Part shown: positions 14,460 through 23,247 of the stretch, piece by piece
Position numbering within the stretch: position 1 is the stretch's first letter
How the letters are laid out: the number at the start of each line of letters is the position of its first letter
NCBI RefSeq assembly: GCF_051388935.1
Contig: NZ_JBPKBI010000001.1
Span: 186,001-250,000, forward strand
Direction: 5' to 3'
Source: Yinghuangia sp035454725
GTDB lineage: Bacteria > Actinomycetota > Actinomycetes > Streptomycetales > Streptomycetaceae
Length of the DNA stretch: 64,000 nucleotides
Position numbers and translations under genes: made by a program
The notes under the pieces: model-generated
What the model saw: the letters and a program-made list of their open reading frames with translations, nothing else
What the model was told of the DNA's origin: nothing
Databases searched by the model: none

Positions 14460-16832
14460 TTACTTCGCCTCGGCCCCCGACGCGTCGGATGCACCGGGCG
14501 TCCCGGACGCTTCCGCAGCCGGCGAAGTGCCGTTGGCGGACGTCCCGTTCGCCGAACCGGCGGCCGGTGCGGATCCGGCGGCATCCGCCGTGCCCGAACC
14601 CACGGCCGCGCCCACCAGCTCCGGCGCCTTCACCGACTGAAGCAGGAGCTGCGAGACGTCGACGACCTGCGTCGACTCCTTCGCCTGGCCGCTCTGCTTC
14701 TTGCCGGTGACCGAGTCGGACAGCATGACGAGGCAGAACGGGCACGCGGTCGAGACGATGTCCGGGTTGAGCGCCAGCGCCTCGTCGACGCGCTCGTTGT
14801 TGATGCGCTTGCCGATGCGCTCTTCCATCCACATGCGCGCACCGCCGGCGCCGCAGCAGAAGCCGCGCTCCTTGTGCCGGTGCATCTCCTCGTTCCGCAG
14901 GCCCGGAACCTTGGCGATGATTTCGCGCGGCGGTGTGTAGATCTTGTTGTGCCGCCCGAGGTAGCACGGGTCGTGGTAGGTGATGAGCCCTTCGACCGGT
15001 CCCACCGGCACGAGGCGTCCCTCGTCGACCAGGTGTTGCAGGAGCTGCGTGTGGTGGATGACCTCGAACTGCCCGCCGAGCTGCGGGTATTCGTTCGCGA
15101 TCGTGTTGAAGCAGTGCGGGCAGGTGGTGACGATGCGCTTCTTCGACGCGGGCAGCTTGGTCGACTCGTCCTCGTCGTCCTCGCCGAAGGCCATGTTCAG
15201 CGTCGCGACGTTCTGCGCGCCGAGCATCTGGAACAGGAACTCGTTGCCGAGGCGGCGGGCGGAGTCACCGGTGCACGACTCCTCCTTGCCGAGGATCGCG
15301 TACTTGACGCCCGCGATGTGCAGGAGCTCGGCGAAGGCCTTGGTGGTCTTCTTCGCGCGGTCCTCCAGCGCGCCGGCGCAGCCGACCCAGTAGAGGTACT
15401 CGACCTCGGACGGCTCGATGTCCTGGCCCATGATCGGCACCTCGATGCCGGTGGCCTTCTTGAGCTCCTTGGTCCAGTCCAGGCGCGCCTTGGCCGCGAG
15501 GCCCCACGGGTTGCCCTTGTTCTCCAGGCCCTTGAGCATCGTGGCCGCCTCGGACGGGAACGCCGACTCGATCAGCACCTGGTAGCGGCGCATGTCGACG
15601 ATGTGGTCCACGTGCTCGATGTCGACCGGGCACTGCTCGACGCAGGCGCCGCAGGTCGTGCACGACCACAGCACGTCGGGGTCGATGATGCCGCCGTCCG
15701 CCGCGGTCCCGACGAGCGGGCGCTCGGCCTCCGCGAGGGCCGCCGCGGGGACCTTGGCGAGCTGCTCCTCGGTGCCCTTCTCGTCGCCGCCGAGGTCCTT
15801 GCCGCCGCCGGCGAGGAGGTACGGGGCCTTCGCGAACGCGTGCTCACGCAGCGACATGATCAGCAGCTTGGGAGACAGCGGCTTGCCGGTGTTCCACGCG
15901 GGGCACTGGGACTGGCAGCGTCCGCATTCGGTGCAGGTCGCGAAGTCGAGCAGGCCCTTCCACGAGAAGTGCTCCACCTGGCCGACGCCGAAGATGTCGT
16001 CGTCCTTGGGGTCCTCGAAGTCGATCGGCTGACCGCCGGAGGTCATCGGCTGGAGCGCGCCGAGCGCGACACCGCCGGACTGCTCGCGCTTGAAGTAGAT
16101 GTTGAAGAACGCCGTGAAGCGGTGCCACGCGACGCCCATCGAGGGGTTGAGGCCGATGGTGGTCGCCCAGCCCATGGAGATCACGATCTTGAGCATCGCG
16201 ACGACGTAGATGAGGTTCTCCAGGCTGCCCGTCGACAGTCCCTCGAACGCCTTCACCAGCGGGTACGAGAACGGGTAGTGCGCGTTCCACGACTCCTCGC
16301 CGTTGATCGCGCCTTCCAGTCCGCGCAGCGTCATGATGCACAGGCCGACACCGAGGACGACGCCCTCGACGAAGTACGCCTGCCAGAACGTGGAACCCGC
16401 GAAGCGCGACTTGCGTCCTGCCAGGCGAGGGTGATTGAGCTGACGGATGACGATCAGCGCCACGATGGCCAGGATCGTCGTCAGACCCATGAACTCCTCG
16501 AAGAAGTTCCAGACCACCCAGTGACCGATGATCGGCAGGTGGAATTCGGCGTCGAACAGTTGGCCGTACGCGGTGACCAGGGTCAGGAACAGCGCCCCGA
16601 ACCCGACCATGACGAACCAGTGGGCGAAGCCGACAATGCCCCACTTGAGCATCCGGGTGTGACCCAGGATCTCGGTGAGCATGTTCGCGAGGCGCGTGCC
16701 GACCGGTCCCGAGCGACCGAGTACCGGTTGACCGAGCTTCACGTACTGATAGATGTACGCGGCGGCGCGCCCGAGCAGGGCGAAGCCGACCACGCTGATG
16801 ACCAGCGCTATGACGATGGCGGCAAGCTGCAT
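14460..16832 (-). CDS. Membrane Fe-S oxidoreductase (HdrD/GlpC-like, CCG domains)
   Basis: 790 residues from ATG 16832 with GGAGGAG upstream. About five transmembrane helices fill residues 1-240. Two 4Fe-4S motifs follow: CTECGRCQSQCP at about 300-311 and CTTCGACVEQCP at about 393-404. Two CCG-type cysteine-rich domains come next, seen in CPHCFNT, YHDPCYLGRHN and CCGAGGARMW, the last two being hallmark cluster-binding sequences of heterodisulfide-reductase subunit D and GlpC. The final ~45 residues are a low-complexity Ala/Gly/Ser tail. It probably moves electrons between a cytoplasmic donor and the quinone pool; the donor is unknown. Such genes are conserved single units in streptomycetes. 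Confidence 0.9.
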   Translation of the reverse strand: MQLAAIVIALVISVVGFALLGRAAAYIYQYVKLGQPVLGRSGPVGTRLANMLTEILGHTRMLKWGIVGFAHWFVMVGFGALFLTLVTAYGQLFDAEFHLPIIGHWVVWNFFEEFMGLTTILAIVALIVIRQLNHPRLAGRKSRFAGSTFWQAYFVEGVVLGVGLCIMTLRGLEGAINGEESWNAHYPFSYPLVKAFEGLSTGSLENLIYVVAMLKIVISMGWATTIGLNPSMGVAWHRFTAFFNIYFKREQSGGVALGALQPMTSGGQPIDFEDPKDDDIFGVGQVEHFSWKGLLDFATCTECGRCQSQCPAWNTGKPLSPKLLIMSLREHAFAKAPYLLAGGGKDLGGDEKGTEEQLAKVPAAALAEAERPLVGTAADGGIIDPDVLWSCTTCGACVEQCPVDIEHVDHIVDMRRYQVLIESAFPSEAATMLKGLENKGNPWGLAAKARLDWTKELKKATGIEVPIMGQDIEPSEVEYLYWVGCAGALEDRAKKTTKAFAELLHIAGVKYAILGKEESCTGDSARRLGNEFLFQMLGAQNVATLNMAFGEDDEDESTKLPASKKRIVTTCPHCFNTIANEYPQLGGQFEVIHHTQLLQHLVDEGRLVPVGPVEGLITYHDPCYLGRHNKIYTPPREIIAKVPGLRNEEMHRHKERGFCCGAGGARMWMEERIGKRINNERVDEALALNPDIVSTACPFCLVMLSDSVTGKKQSGQAKESTQVVDVSQLLLQSVKAPELVGAAVGSGTADAAGSAPAAGSANGTSANGTSPAAEASGTPGASDASGAEAK

Positions 16833-17076
16833 CGCGGTTCTGCTCCTCCGGTGGGACGTCCCTTCCGGGGCGTATTACGGCCGTCAGCGTAAGGCCGTGC
16901 TGGGATCTTACCGACAAGTAACTAATCCGCCGAACGAATGATCTCCATCACGGTCGATAATCGGCCCGTCAGCCTTCCTTACCGTCATGCTGTCATGGCG
17001 CGTGATGCGCCCTTGCGCCACCTCCCCATCTGTGCCTCCGATGAGCCGGAGCGCGCGCCGATCTAGCATCCGGCGC

Positions 17077-18735
17077 ATGTCCGACCAGCAGCCGCCTCCG
17101 CCGCCGCAGCCGAGCTACCGACCGGGCCCCGAGCCGACGCCTCCGCCGCCGCGGCCGAGCCACCAGCCGAGCCGCCAACCGGGCCCCGAGACGACGCCTT
17201 CGCCGCCGTCCAACGCCGCGGTGCAGCCGCCCGCGCCTCCGTCCTGGCAGCCGGGTCAGTTCGGTCGGTTCGCGCAGCCGGGCGGGCCGGGGCATCCCCC
17301 CGCTCCGCCCGGATACCCACCCGCGTACCCGCCCGCTCCGCCCGCACCCCCCGGGGCGCGGCGCAAGCGCTCGGCGCTGGTCGCGTCGGGCGTGGCCTTG
17401 GCCCTGGTCGCCGGGATCGGCGCGTGGTTCGCCTTCTCGGGGTCCGACGACGACGGCAAGTCCTCCTCGGCGAGCCCGGCTCCTCCCGCGGGCGCGTCCG
17501 GGGCCGCGCAACCGTCGGTGCCGCCCGCCCCGAAAGCGGCACCCGTCGAACTGCACGAGGCATGGACCCCCGCGGGCGCAGGCGCGTCCAAGTCGGGCGA
17601 TCGGCGCGGCGGTTGGGTCGGGGAGACGAAGGTCTTCGTGGTGGGGGAGACCGGCATAGCGGTGTACGACTCGGCGACCGGCGCCGAGGCGGCTCCCGTC
17701 GCCGGGCTTCCGGCCCCCCTGACCATCTGCGAATCGGTCGCGCAGCCCGTCGGCGGAGTCGGCCTGATCGGTTCGGAAGGCCCTTCGGGCGACTGCGACA
17801 CCGTCTTTGCGGTGGACCTCGACCAGGGCACCGTCCTGTGGACGCACCGGATCGCCGAGTTCGAGTCCGCCTGGGAGATGGCGCTGAGCGCGGACGGCGG
17901 CAAGGCCGTGGTCGCTGCCGCGTCGTCGGTGTTCGCGTACGACCTGCGCAGCGGCGCCCAGTTGTGGACGTGGCCGGCGCCCGAGGCCGGGGACGGCATA
18001 TATCGCGATAACTGGGATGTTCGAGATGTGCTCGTGTCCGGTGCGAACGTCGCTGTGACGTTGCAGCGCGACGACACGTACTCGGTGAAGTACGTCGGCG
18101 GCGTCGCGGTCCTCGACATCGCGACCGGGGCGCTGCGGGGGGAGGTCGCGCTCGACAACGGCCCCGACAGTTGGCCGAGCCTGCTCTCGGCGTCGCCCGT
18201 CGTCGTCTTCGACGAATGGAACGCCACGGGCACGCTCGGGGAGAGGGACGGCAAGATCATCGTGTACGACGACTCCCTGAAGGCCGTCTCTGAGCTGCCG
18301 GTGGGCGAAGAGAACGCCATCGTGTTCGAGCGCAGCAGCCTGCACGACACCAACCGCCACGCGGGGAGCGTCCTCGTGCGCGACGGTGTCCTCTACGCCG
18401 CTCTCGGTGCGGCGCAGGATCCGCGCAGTGTGGGGGCGTACGACCTGGCCACCGGCAAGCGCACATGGTCCGCGCCGGCGGGGCTGCCGGGCTACCCGAC
18501 CCCGGTGTCGGTGGACGGGCAGGGCGTGCTGTTCATCATCTCGGAGAGCTATTCCGGCCGGGCGACGCTGCTGCGCTTCCCGTTCGCGGGCGGGCCCCCG
18601 GCGGTCGTCCACGAACTGGTCTCCGAAGACCTCGCCTTCGACCGCGAGGGGACGGTGACCGTCGCGGGCGGGCGGGTGGTGCTGTTCAGCGGGCGGAGTT
18701 CGCAGGCCGTGGTCCAGGTTTTCGGGGCGCCGTGA
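17077..18735 (+). CDS. Membrane-anchored PQQ-like beta-propeller protein
   Basis: Start ATG 17077 (MSDQQPPPPPQ), 552 residues. Residues 1-105 are a Pro-rich cytoplasmic tail, then one transmembrane helix (SALVASGVALALVAGIGAWFAF) and a long extracellular domain. The repeats VYDSATGAEAAPV, VDLDQGTVLWTHRI, YDLRSGAQLWTWPA, LDIATGALRGEV and YDLATGKRTWSAP are blades of a PQQ/BamB-type propeller (G-x-x-x-W motif). No PQQ catalytic ligands are seen, so a binding or scaffold role is more likely than a dehydrogenase. It stands alone, divergent from the Fe-S gene, with 240 bp between. Confidence 0.82.
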   Translation: MSDQQPPPPPQPSYRPGPEPTPPPPRPSHQPSRQPGPETTPSPPSNAAVQPPAPPSWQPGQFGRFAQPGGPGHPPAPPGYPPAYPPAPPAPPGARRKRSALVASGVALALVAGIGAWFAFSGSDDDGKSSSASPAPPAGASGAAQPSVPPAPKAAPVELHEAWTPAGAGASKSGDRRGGWVGETKVFVVGETGIAVYDSATGAEAAPVAGLPAPLTICESVAQPVGGVGLIGSEGPSGDCDTVFAVDLDQGTVLWTHRIAEFESAWEMALSADGGKAVVAAASSVFAYDLRSGAQLWTWPAPEAGDGIYRDNWDVRDVLVSGANVAVTLQRDDTYSVKYVGGVAVLDIATGALRGEVALDNGPDSWPSLLSASPVVVFDEWNATGTLGERDGKIIVYDDSLKAVSELPVGEENAIVFERSSLHDTNRHAGSVLVRDGVLYAALGAAQDPRSVGAYDLATGKRTWSAPAGLPGYPTPVSVDGQGVLFIISESYSGRATLLRFPFAGGPPAVVHELVSEDLAFDREGTVTVAGGRVVLFSGRSSQAVVQVFGAP

Positions 18736-18775
18736 CGCGGTCGTTCCACGACCATGCGCACTTCGGATCAGTAAA

Positions 18776-18796
18776 GTTGAGTCGGGAATACTCAAG
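18776..18796 (+). promoter_or_regulatory. HAIR element 1 upstream of dnaK
   Basis: TTGAGT-N7-ACTCAA (18777-18795), flanked by g on both sides, close to the consensus HspR-associated inverted repeat CTTGAGT-N7-ACTCAAG. It lies about 75 bp before dnaK. Confidence 0.88.
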
Positions 18797-18827
18797 CGGT
18801 TTGACGCGGTTGAACCGGTCGTTCATC

Positions 18828-18848
18828 CTTGAGCCCGTACCACTCAAT
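18828..18848 (+). promoter_or_regulatory. HAIR element 2 upstream of dnaK
   Basis: CTTGAGC-N7-ACTCAAT, one mismatch in each outer position. Spaced 52 bp from the first HAIR, about five helical turns, so two HspR dimers could bind on one face. Confidence 0.8.
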
Positions 18849-18870
18849 CTTTCCCTCGGAGGTCCCCAAC

Positions 18871-20724
18871 ATGGCACGTGCGGTCGGAATCGACCTCGGT
18901 ACGACGAACTCTGTCGTCAGCGTTCTCGAAGGCGGCGAGCCGACCGTCATCACCAACGCGGAGGGGTCCCGGACCACACCGTCCGTCGTGGCCTTCGCGA
19001 AGAACGGTGAGGTGCTCGTCGGAGAGGTCGCCAAGCGGCAGGCGGTCACGAACGTGGACCGGACGATCCGTTCGGTCAAGCGTCACATCGGCACGGACTG
19101 GACCGTGGCGATCGACGACAAGAAGTACACGCCGCAGGAGATCAGCGCGCGCATCCTGCAGAAGCTGAAGCGCGACGCGGAGGCGTACCTGGGCGAGAAG
19201 GTCACCGACGCGGTGATCACCGTCCCGGCGTACTTCAACGACGCCGAGCGGCAGGCGACCAAGGAAGCCGGCGAGATCGCGGGCCTCAACGTCCTGCGCA
19301 TCGTCAACGAGCCGACGGCCGCCGCGCTGGCGTACGGCCTCGACAAGGGCGACGAGCAGACCATCCTCGTCTTCGACCTCGGTGGCGGCACCTTCGACGT
19401 GTCGCTGCTGGAGATCGGCGACGGCGTCGTCGAGGTCAAGGCGACCAACGGCGACAACCACCTCGGCGGCGACGACTGGGACCAGCGCATCGTCGACCAC
19501 CTCGTGCGGCAGTTCCAGAACGCGCACGGCGTCGACCTGTCCAAGGACAAGATGGCGCTGCAGCGTCTGCGCGAGGCTGCGGAGAAGGCCAAGATCGAGC
19601 TGTCGAGCTCGACCGAGACCACCGTCAACCTGCCGTACATCACCGCGTCCGCCGAGGGCCCGCTGCACCTGGACGAGAAGCTGACCCGGGCGCAGTTCCA
19701 GCAGCTCTCGCAGGACCTGCTCGACCGCGTCAAGGTGCCGTTCCACAACGTCATCAAGGACGCGGGGATCCAGCTCTCCGAGATCCACCACGTCGTCCTG
19801 GTCGGCGGTTCGACCCGTATGCCCGCGGTCGCCGAGGTCGTGCGCGAGCTGACCGGTGGCAAGGAGCCCAACAAGGGCGTGAACCCGGACGAGGTCGTGG
19901 CGATCGGTGCCGCGCTCCAGGCCGGTGTCCTCAAGGGCGAGGTCAAGGACGTCCTGCTGCTCGATGTCACGCCGCTGTCGCTGGGCATCGAGACCAAGGG
20001 CGGCATCATGACGAAGCTGATCGAGCGCAACACCACGATCCCGACGAAGCGCTCGGAGATCTTCACGACGGCCGACGACAACCAGCCGTCCGTGCAGATC
20101 CAGGTCTTCCAGGGCGAGCGCGAGTTCGCGCAGGACAACAAGAAGCTCGGCATGTTCGAGCTGACCGGCCTGCCCCCGGCGCCGCGCGGTGTCCCGCAGA
20201 TCGAGGTCACCTTCGACATCGACGCGAACGGCATCGTCCACGTGTCCGCGAAGGACCTCGGGACGGGCAAGGAGCAGTCGATGACCATCACCGGCGGTTC
20301 CGGCCTGCCCAAGGACGACATCGCGCGCATGATGCGCGAGGCCGAGGAGCACGCGGAGGAGGACAAGAAGCGCCGCGAGGACGCGGAGACGCGCAACCAG
20401 GCGGAGCAGCTGGTCTACACCACCGAGAAGTTCCTCGCCGACAACGGCGACAAGGTGCCCGGCGACGTCAAGTCCGAGGTCGAGGGCACCGTCACGGAGC
20501 TGAAGGACGCGCTCAAGGGCGACGACATCGCCAAGATCCGCGACGCGGCCGAGAAGGTCGCCACCACGAGCCAGAAGCTGGGTTCGGCGATGTACGCCAA
20601 CGCACAGCCGGGCGACGCGGGTGCGGCCGGTGCTTCCGCGGGTAACACCGCGGGGTCGGCGGACGATGATGTCGTCGACGCCGAGATCGTGGACGAGGAC
20701 AAGCGTGAGGGTGGTGCTGCGTGA
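18871..20724 (+). CDS. dnaK: Chaperone DnaK (Hsp70)
   Basis: 617 residues from ATG 18871 with GGAGG at 18858-18862. N-terminal ATPase motifs: VGIDLGTTNSVVSV, VPAYFNDAERQATKEAGEIAG, FDLGGGTFDVSLLEIGDG, and VLVGGSTRMP. The substrate-binding domain starts after DVLLLDVTPLSLGIET and the C-terminal tail ends in DDDVVDAEIVDEDKREGG. It refolds and holds client proteins with GrpE and DnaJ encoded next. In Streptomyces DnaK is also a co-repressor of HspR. First gene of the operon, under two HAIR sites. Confidence 0.99.
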   Translation: MARAVGIDLGTTNSVVSVLEGGEPTVITNAEGSRTTPSVVAFAKNGEVLVGEVAKRQAVTNVDRTIRSVKRHIGTDWTVAIDDKKYTPQEISARILQKLKRDAEAYLGEKVTDAVITVPAYFNDAERQATKEAGEIAGLNVLRIVNEPTAAALAYGLDKGDEQTILVFDLGGGTFDVSLLEIGDGVVEVKATNGDNHLGGDDWDQRIVDHLVRQFQNAHGVDLSKDKMALQRLREAAEKAKIELSSSTETTVNLPYITASAEGPLHLDEKLTRAQFQQLSQDLLDRVKVPFHNVIKDAGIQLSEIHHVVLVGGSTRMPAVAEVVRELTGGKEPNKGVNPDEVVAIGAALQAGVLKGEVKDVLLLDVTPLSLGIETKGGIMTKLIERNTTIPTKRSEIFTTADDNQPSVQIQVFQGEREFAQDNKKLGMFELTGLPPAPRGVPQIEVTFDIDANGIVHVSAKDLGTGKEQSMTITGGSGLPKDDIARMMREAEEHAEEDKKRREDAETRNQAEQLVYTTEKFLADNGDKVPGDVKSEVEGTVTELKDALKGDDIAKIRDAAEKVATTSQKLGSAMYANAQPGDAGAAGASAGNTAGSADDDVVDAEIVDEDKREGGAA

Positions 20725-21350
20725 CGGAGGGGACGCACGGCTTCCCCGAGGAGCCGGTGATCCGCGACAAGCGACGAATCGACCCACAGACCGGTGAAGT
20801 CCGTGCCACCGCTGCGGAAGGGGCCGCCCGCGAGGACGGCCCCGACGCGGGCGGCGCCGGTAACGGTGCCCCGGCCTCGTCCGAATTCGAGGACGTGCGC
20901 AGCCAGTTGGCCGAGCGCACGCTCGATCTCCAAAGGTTGCAGGCGGAGTACTCGAACTACCGCAAGCGTGTCGAGCGCGACCGGCAGACGGCCGGCGAGC
21001 TGGCGCTCGTCAAGGTGCTGACCGACCTTCTCCCGGTGCTCGACGACATCGGCCGCGCCCGCGACCACGGCGAACTCTCCGGCGGCTTCAAGTCCGTCGC
21101 CGAGTCGCTGGAGTCGACGGTCGCCAAGATGGGGCTCCAGAGCTTCGGCAAGAAGGGCGAGCCCTTCGACCCGATGGTCCACGAGGCGCTGCTGCACAGC
21201 TACGCGCCGGACGTCACCGAGCCGACCTGCGTCGAAATCCTCCAGCCCGGCTACCAGTTCCGCGAGCGGGTCATCCGTCCCGCACGCGTCGCGGTCGCCG
21301 AGCCGGCGGAGGCCACCGAGGCCCCGGCTTCGGAATCGGACAACAACTGA
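20721..21350 (+). CDS. grpE: Nucleotide exchange factor GrpE
   Basis: 209 residues, GTG 20721 overlapping the dnaK stop by 4 bases. The N-terminus is acidic and disordered, a long coiled coil lies around residues 55-95 (LAERTLDLQRLQAEYSNYRKRVERD), and the beta wing holds KMGLQSFGKKGEPFDPMVHEAL with the family motif FDPxxHEA. It releases ADP from DnaK. The overlap implies coupled translation. Confidence 0.98.
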   Translation: MTEGTHGFPEEPVIRDKRRIDPQTGEVRATAAEGAAREDGPDAGGAGNGAPASSEFEDVRSQLAERTLDLQRLQAEYSNYRKRVERDRQTAGELALVKVLTDLLPVLDDIGRARDHGELSGGFKSVAESLESTVAKMGLQSFGKKGEPFDPMVHEALLHSYAPDVTEPTCVEILQPGYQFRERVIRPARVAVAEPAEATEAPASESDNN

Positions 21351-21387
21351 CCATGCGACCGGCCGGACAGAAGGGAGGCGGGACGCC

Positions 21388-22557
21388 GTGAGTACCAAGG
21401 ACTACCTCGAAAAGGACTTCTACAAGGTCCTCGGTGTCCCGAAGGACGCCGGCGCGGCGGAGATCAAGAAGGCCTACCGCAAGCTCGCCCGCGAGTACCA
21501 CCCCGACGCCAACAAGGGGGACGTCGCGGCGGAGGAGCGGTTCAAGGAGATCTCCGAGGCCTACGACGTGCTCGCCGACGAGAAGCGGCGCAAGGAGTAC
21601 GACGAGGCGCGCACGCTGTTCGGCAACGGCGGCTTCCGTCCGCAAGGCGGTGCGGGCGGGGCCGGCGCCTTCCCCTTCGACCTCGGCGACCTCTTCGGAG
21701 GCGCGGGGGCCGGCCAACAACCGGGGGGCGCAAGCGGTTTGGGTGACCTCTTCGGTGGGCTCTTCGGCCGGGCCGGGGCGCGGCAGGCACCGCCGCGCCG
21801 CGGCCAGGACGTCGAGTCCGAGGTCACCCTCAACTTCACCGACGCGGTGGACGGGGCCACCGTGCCGATCCGCCTGACCAGTTCGGAGCCGTGCCGCCAC
21901 TGCAACGGCACGGGCGCCGCCGCGGGAACCATGCCGCGGACGTGCCCGACGTGCAGTGGCACCGGCCAGACCAGCCGCAACCAGGGCGGGTTCGCCTTCT
22001 CCGAGCCGTGCCGCGACTGCAAGGGCCGCGGGCTGATCGTCGACGACCCGTGCATCGTGTGCCACGGCAGCGGGCGCGGGAAGAGCGCGCGCACGATGCA
22101 GGTCCGTGTGCCCGCGGGGGTGCAGGACGGCCAGCGCATACGCCTGAAGGGCAAGGGCGCGCCGGGCGAACGCGGCGGTCCGGCCGGTGACTTGTACGTG
22201 GTTGTCCATGTGCGTCCGCATCAGGTCTTCGGCCGCAAGGCCGACAATCTGACAGTCACGGTTCCGGTAACGTTCCCCGAGGCCGTTCTCGGGGCAGAAG
22301 TGGCGGTACCGACGCTGGGTGGGGCACCGGTGACACTCAAGCTCCCGTCCGGCACGAAGAACGGCGCGACCCTGCGCGTGCGGGGCCGTGGCGCGGCCCG
22401 CAAGGACGGCACCCGCGGCGACCTGCTGGTCACCGTCGAGGTGACGGTCCCCAAGGACCTGGACGCGAAGGCGCTGGAGGCGCTGGAGGCGTACCGGGCG
22501 GCGACCGCGTCGCAGGACCCGCGTGCGAACCTCATGGAAGCGGCGAAGGGAGCGTGA
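21388..22557 (+). CDS. dnaJ: Chaperone DnaJ (type I Hsp40)
   Basis: 389 residues from GTG 21388. J domain at residues 1-75 with the essential HPD (REYHPDANK), then a Gly-rich linker (about 80-140) including repeated GDLFGG, then four CxxCxGxG zinc motifs: CRHCNGTG, CPTCSGTG, CRDCKGRG and CIVCHGSG. The C-terminal substrate domains end VPKDLDAKALEALEAYRA. It stimulates the DnaK ATPase and delivers substrates. Placed 37 bp after grpE and 1 bp before hspR. Confidence 0.98.
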   Translation: MSTKDYLEKDFYKVLGVPKDAGAAEIKKAYRKLAREYHPDANKGDVAAEERFKEISEAYDVLADEKRRKEYDEARTLFGNGGFRPQGGAGGAGAFPFDLGDLFGGAGAGQQPGGASGLGDLFGGLFGRAGARQAPPRRGQDVESEVTLNFTDAVDGATVPIRLTSSEPCRHCNGTGAAAGTMPRTCPTCSGTGQTSRNQGGFAFSEPCRDCKGRGLIVDDPCIVCHGSGRGKSARTMQVRVPAGVQDGQRIRLKGKGAPGERGGPAGDLYVVVHVRPHQVFGRKADNLTVTVPVTFPEAVLGAEVAVPTLGGAPVTLKLPSGTKNGATLRVRGRGAARKDGTRGDLLVTVEVTVPKDLDAKALEALEAYRAATASQDPRANLMEAAKGA

Positions 22558-22558
22558 C

Positions 22559-23035
22559 ATGAGAGCGGACAGAGGCGTCCCCGGGGGCACCGGCCCCCTC
22601 TCCGGGGCGGGACCGTACGAACTGAGCGACCTCACCCCGGTGTACGTCATCTCGGTCGCGGCCCAACTGTCCGGCCTCCACCCGCAGACGCTGCGGCAGT
22701 ACGACCGGCTCGGCCTGGTCTCCCCGGACCGCACGGCCGGGCGCGGTCGCCGCTACTCCGCGCGCGACATCGTGCTGCTGCGCGAGGTGCAGCGGCTCTC
22801 CCAGGAGGAGGGCATCAACCTCGCCGGCATCAAGCGCATCCTCGAACTGGAGAACCACGTCGAGGCGTTGCGCATGCGCGTCGCCGAGTTGGAGGCCGCG
22901 GCTGCCGAAGCGGGCGCGGCCCAGGCACAACGCGAGGCCGCGGTGCACGCGTCCTACCGCCGTGACCTCGTCCGCGTACAGCCCCAGGCATCCGCACTCG
23001 TGGTGTGGCGCCCGAAGCGGGGGCGTGCGGAGTAG
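22559..23035 (+). CDS. hspR: MerR-type heat-shock repressor HspR
   Basis: 158 residues from ATG 22559, one base after the dnaJ stop. Residues about 25-95 form the MerR-type winged HTH (VYVISVAAQLSGLHPQTLRQYDRLGLVSPDR), with the LAGIKRILELENHVEALR dimerisation helix behind. The N-terminal 20 residues are a Gly/Pro extension. HspR represses dnaK and clpB at HAIR sites, both of which are present here (18776, 18828, 31250). As last gene of its own operon it is autoregulated. The C-terminal tail ends ALVVWRPKRGRAE, a form usual in Streptomyces. Confidence 0.97.
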   Translation: MRADRGVPGGTGPLSGAGPYELSDLTPVYVISVAAQLSGLHPQTLRQYDRLGLVSPDRTAGRGRRYSARDIVLLREVQRLSQEEGINLAGIKRILELENHVEALRMRVAELEAAAAEAGAAQAQREAAVHASYRRDLVRVQPQASALVVWRPKRGRAE

Positions 23036-23247
23036 CGACGGAAGAATTTCGGTGGCCTCGTTCCCGGGTGGGACGGGGCCACTTTCACGTCAGGGACCGC
23101 GATCGGGGAGCAGGAGCACGGTCCACCTTGTCCGTGCCTGGGAAGCCGCCGAAAACCCGTACACGCGCCGGGAGCACGTCGCATCGAACGAGCGTCCACG
23201 TCGTTCGTACGAGCCATGGTGCCGTGTAGAGGGCTCACACGACCGCG

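Noticed and set aside
18844..20787. 647-codon frame antisense to dnaK
   Set aside because: Known shadow of GC-rich dnaK genes; no independent motif or ribosome site.
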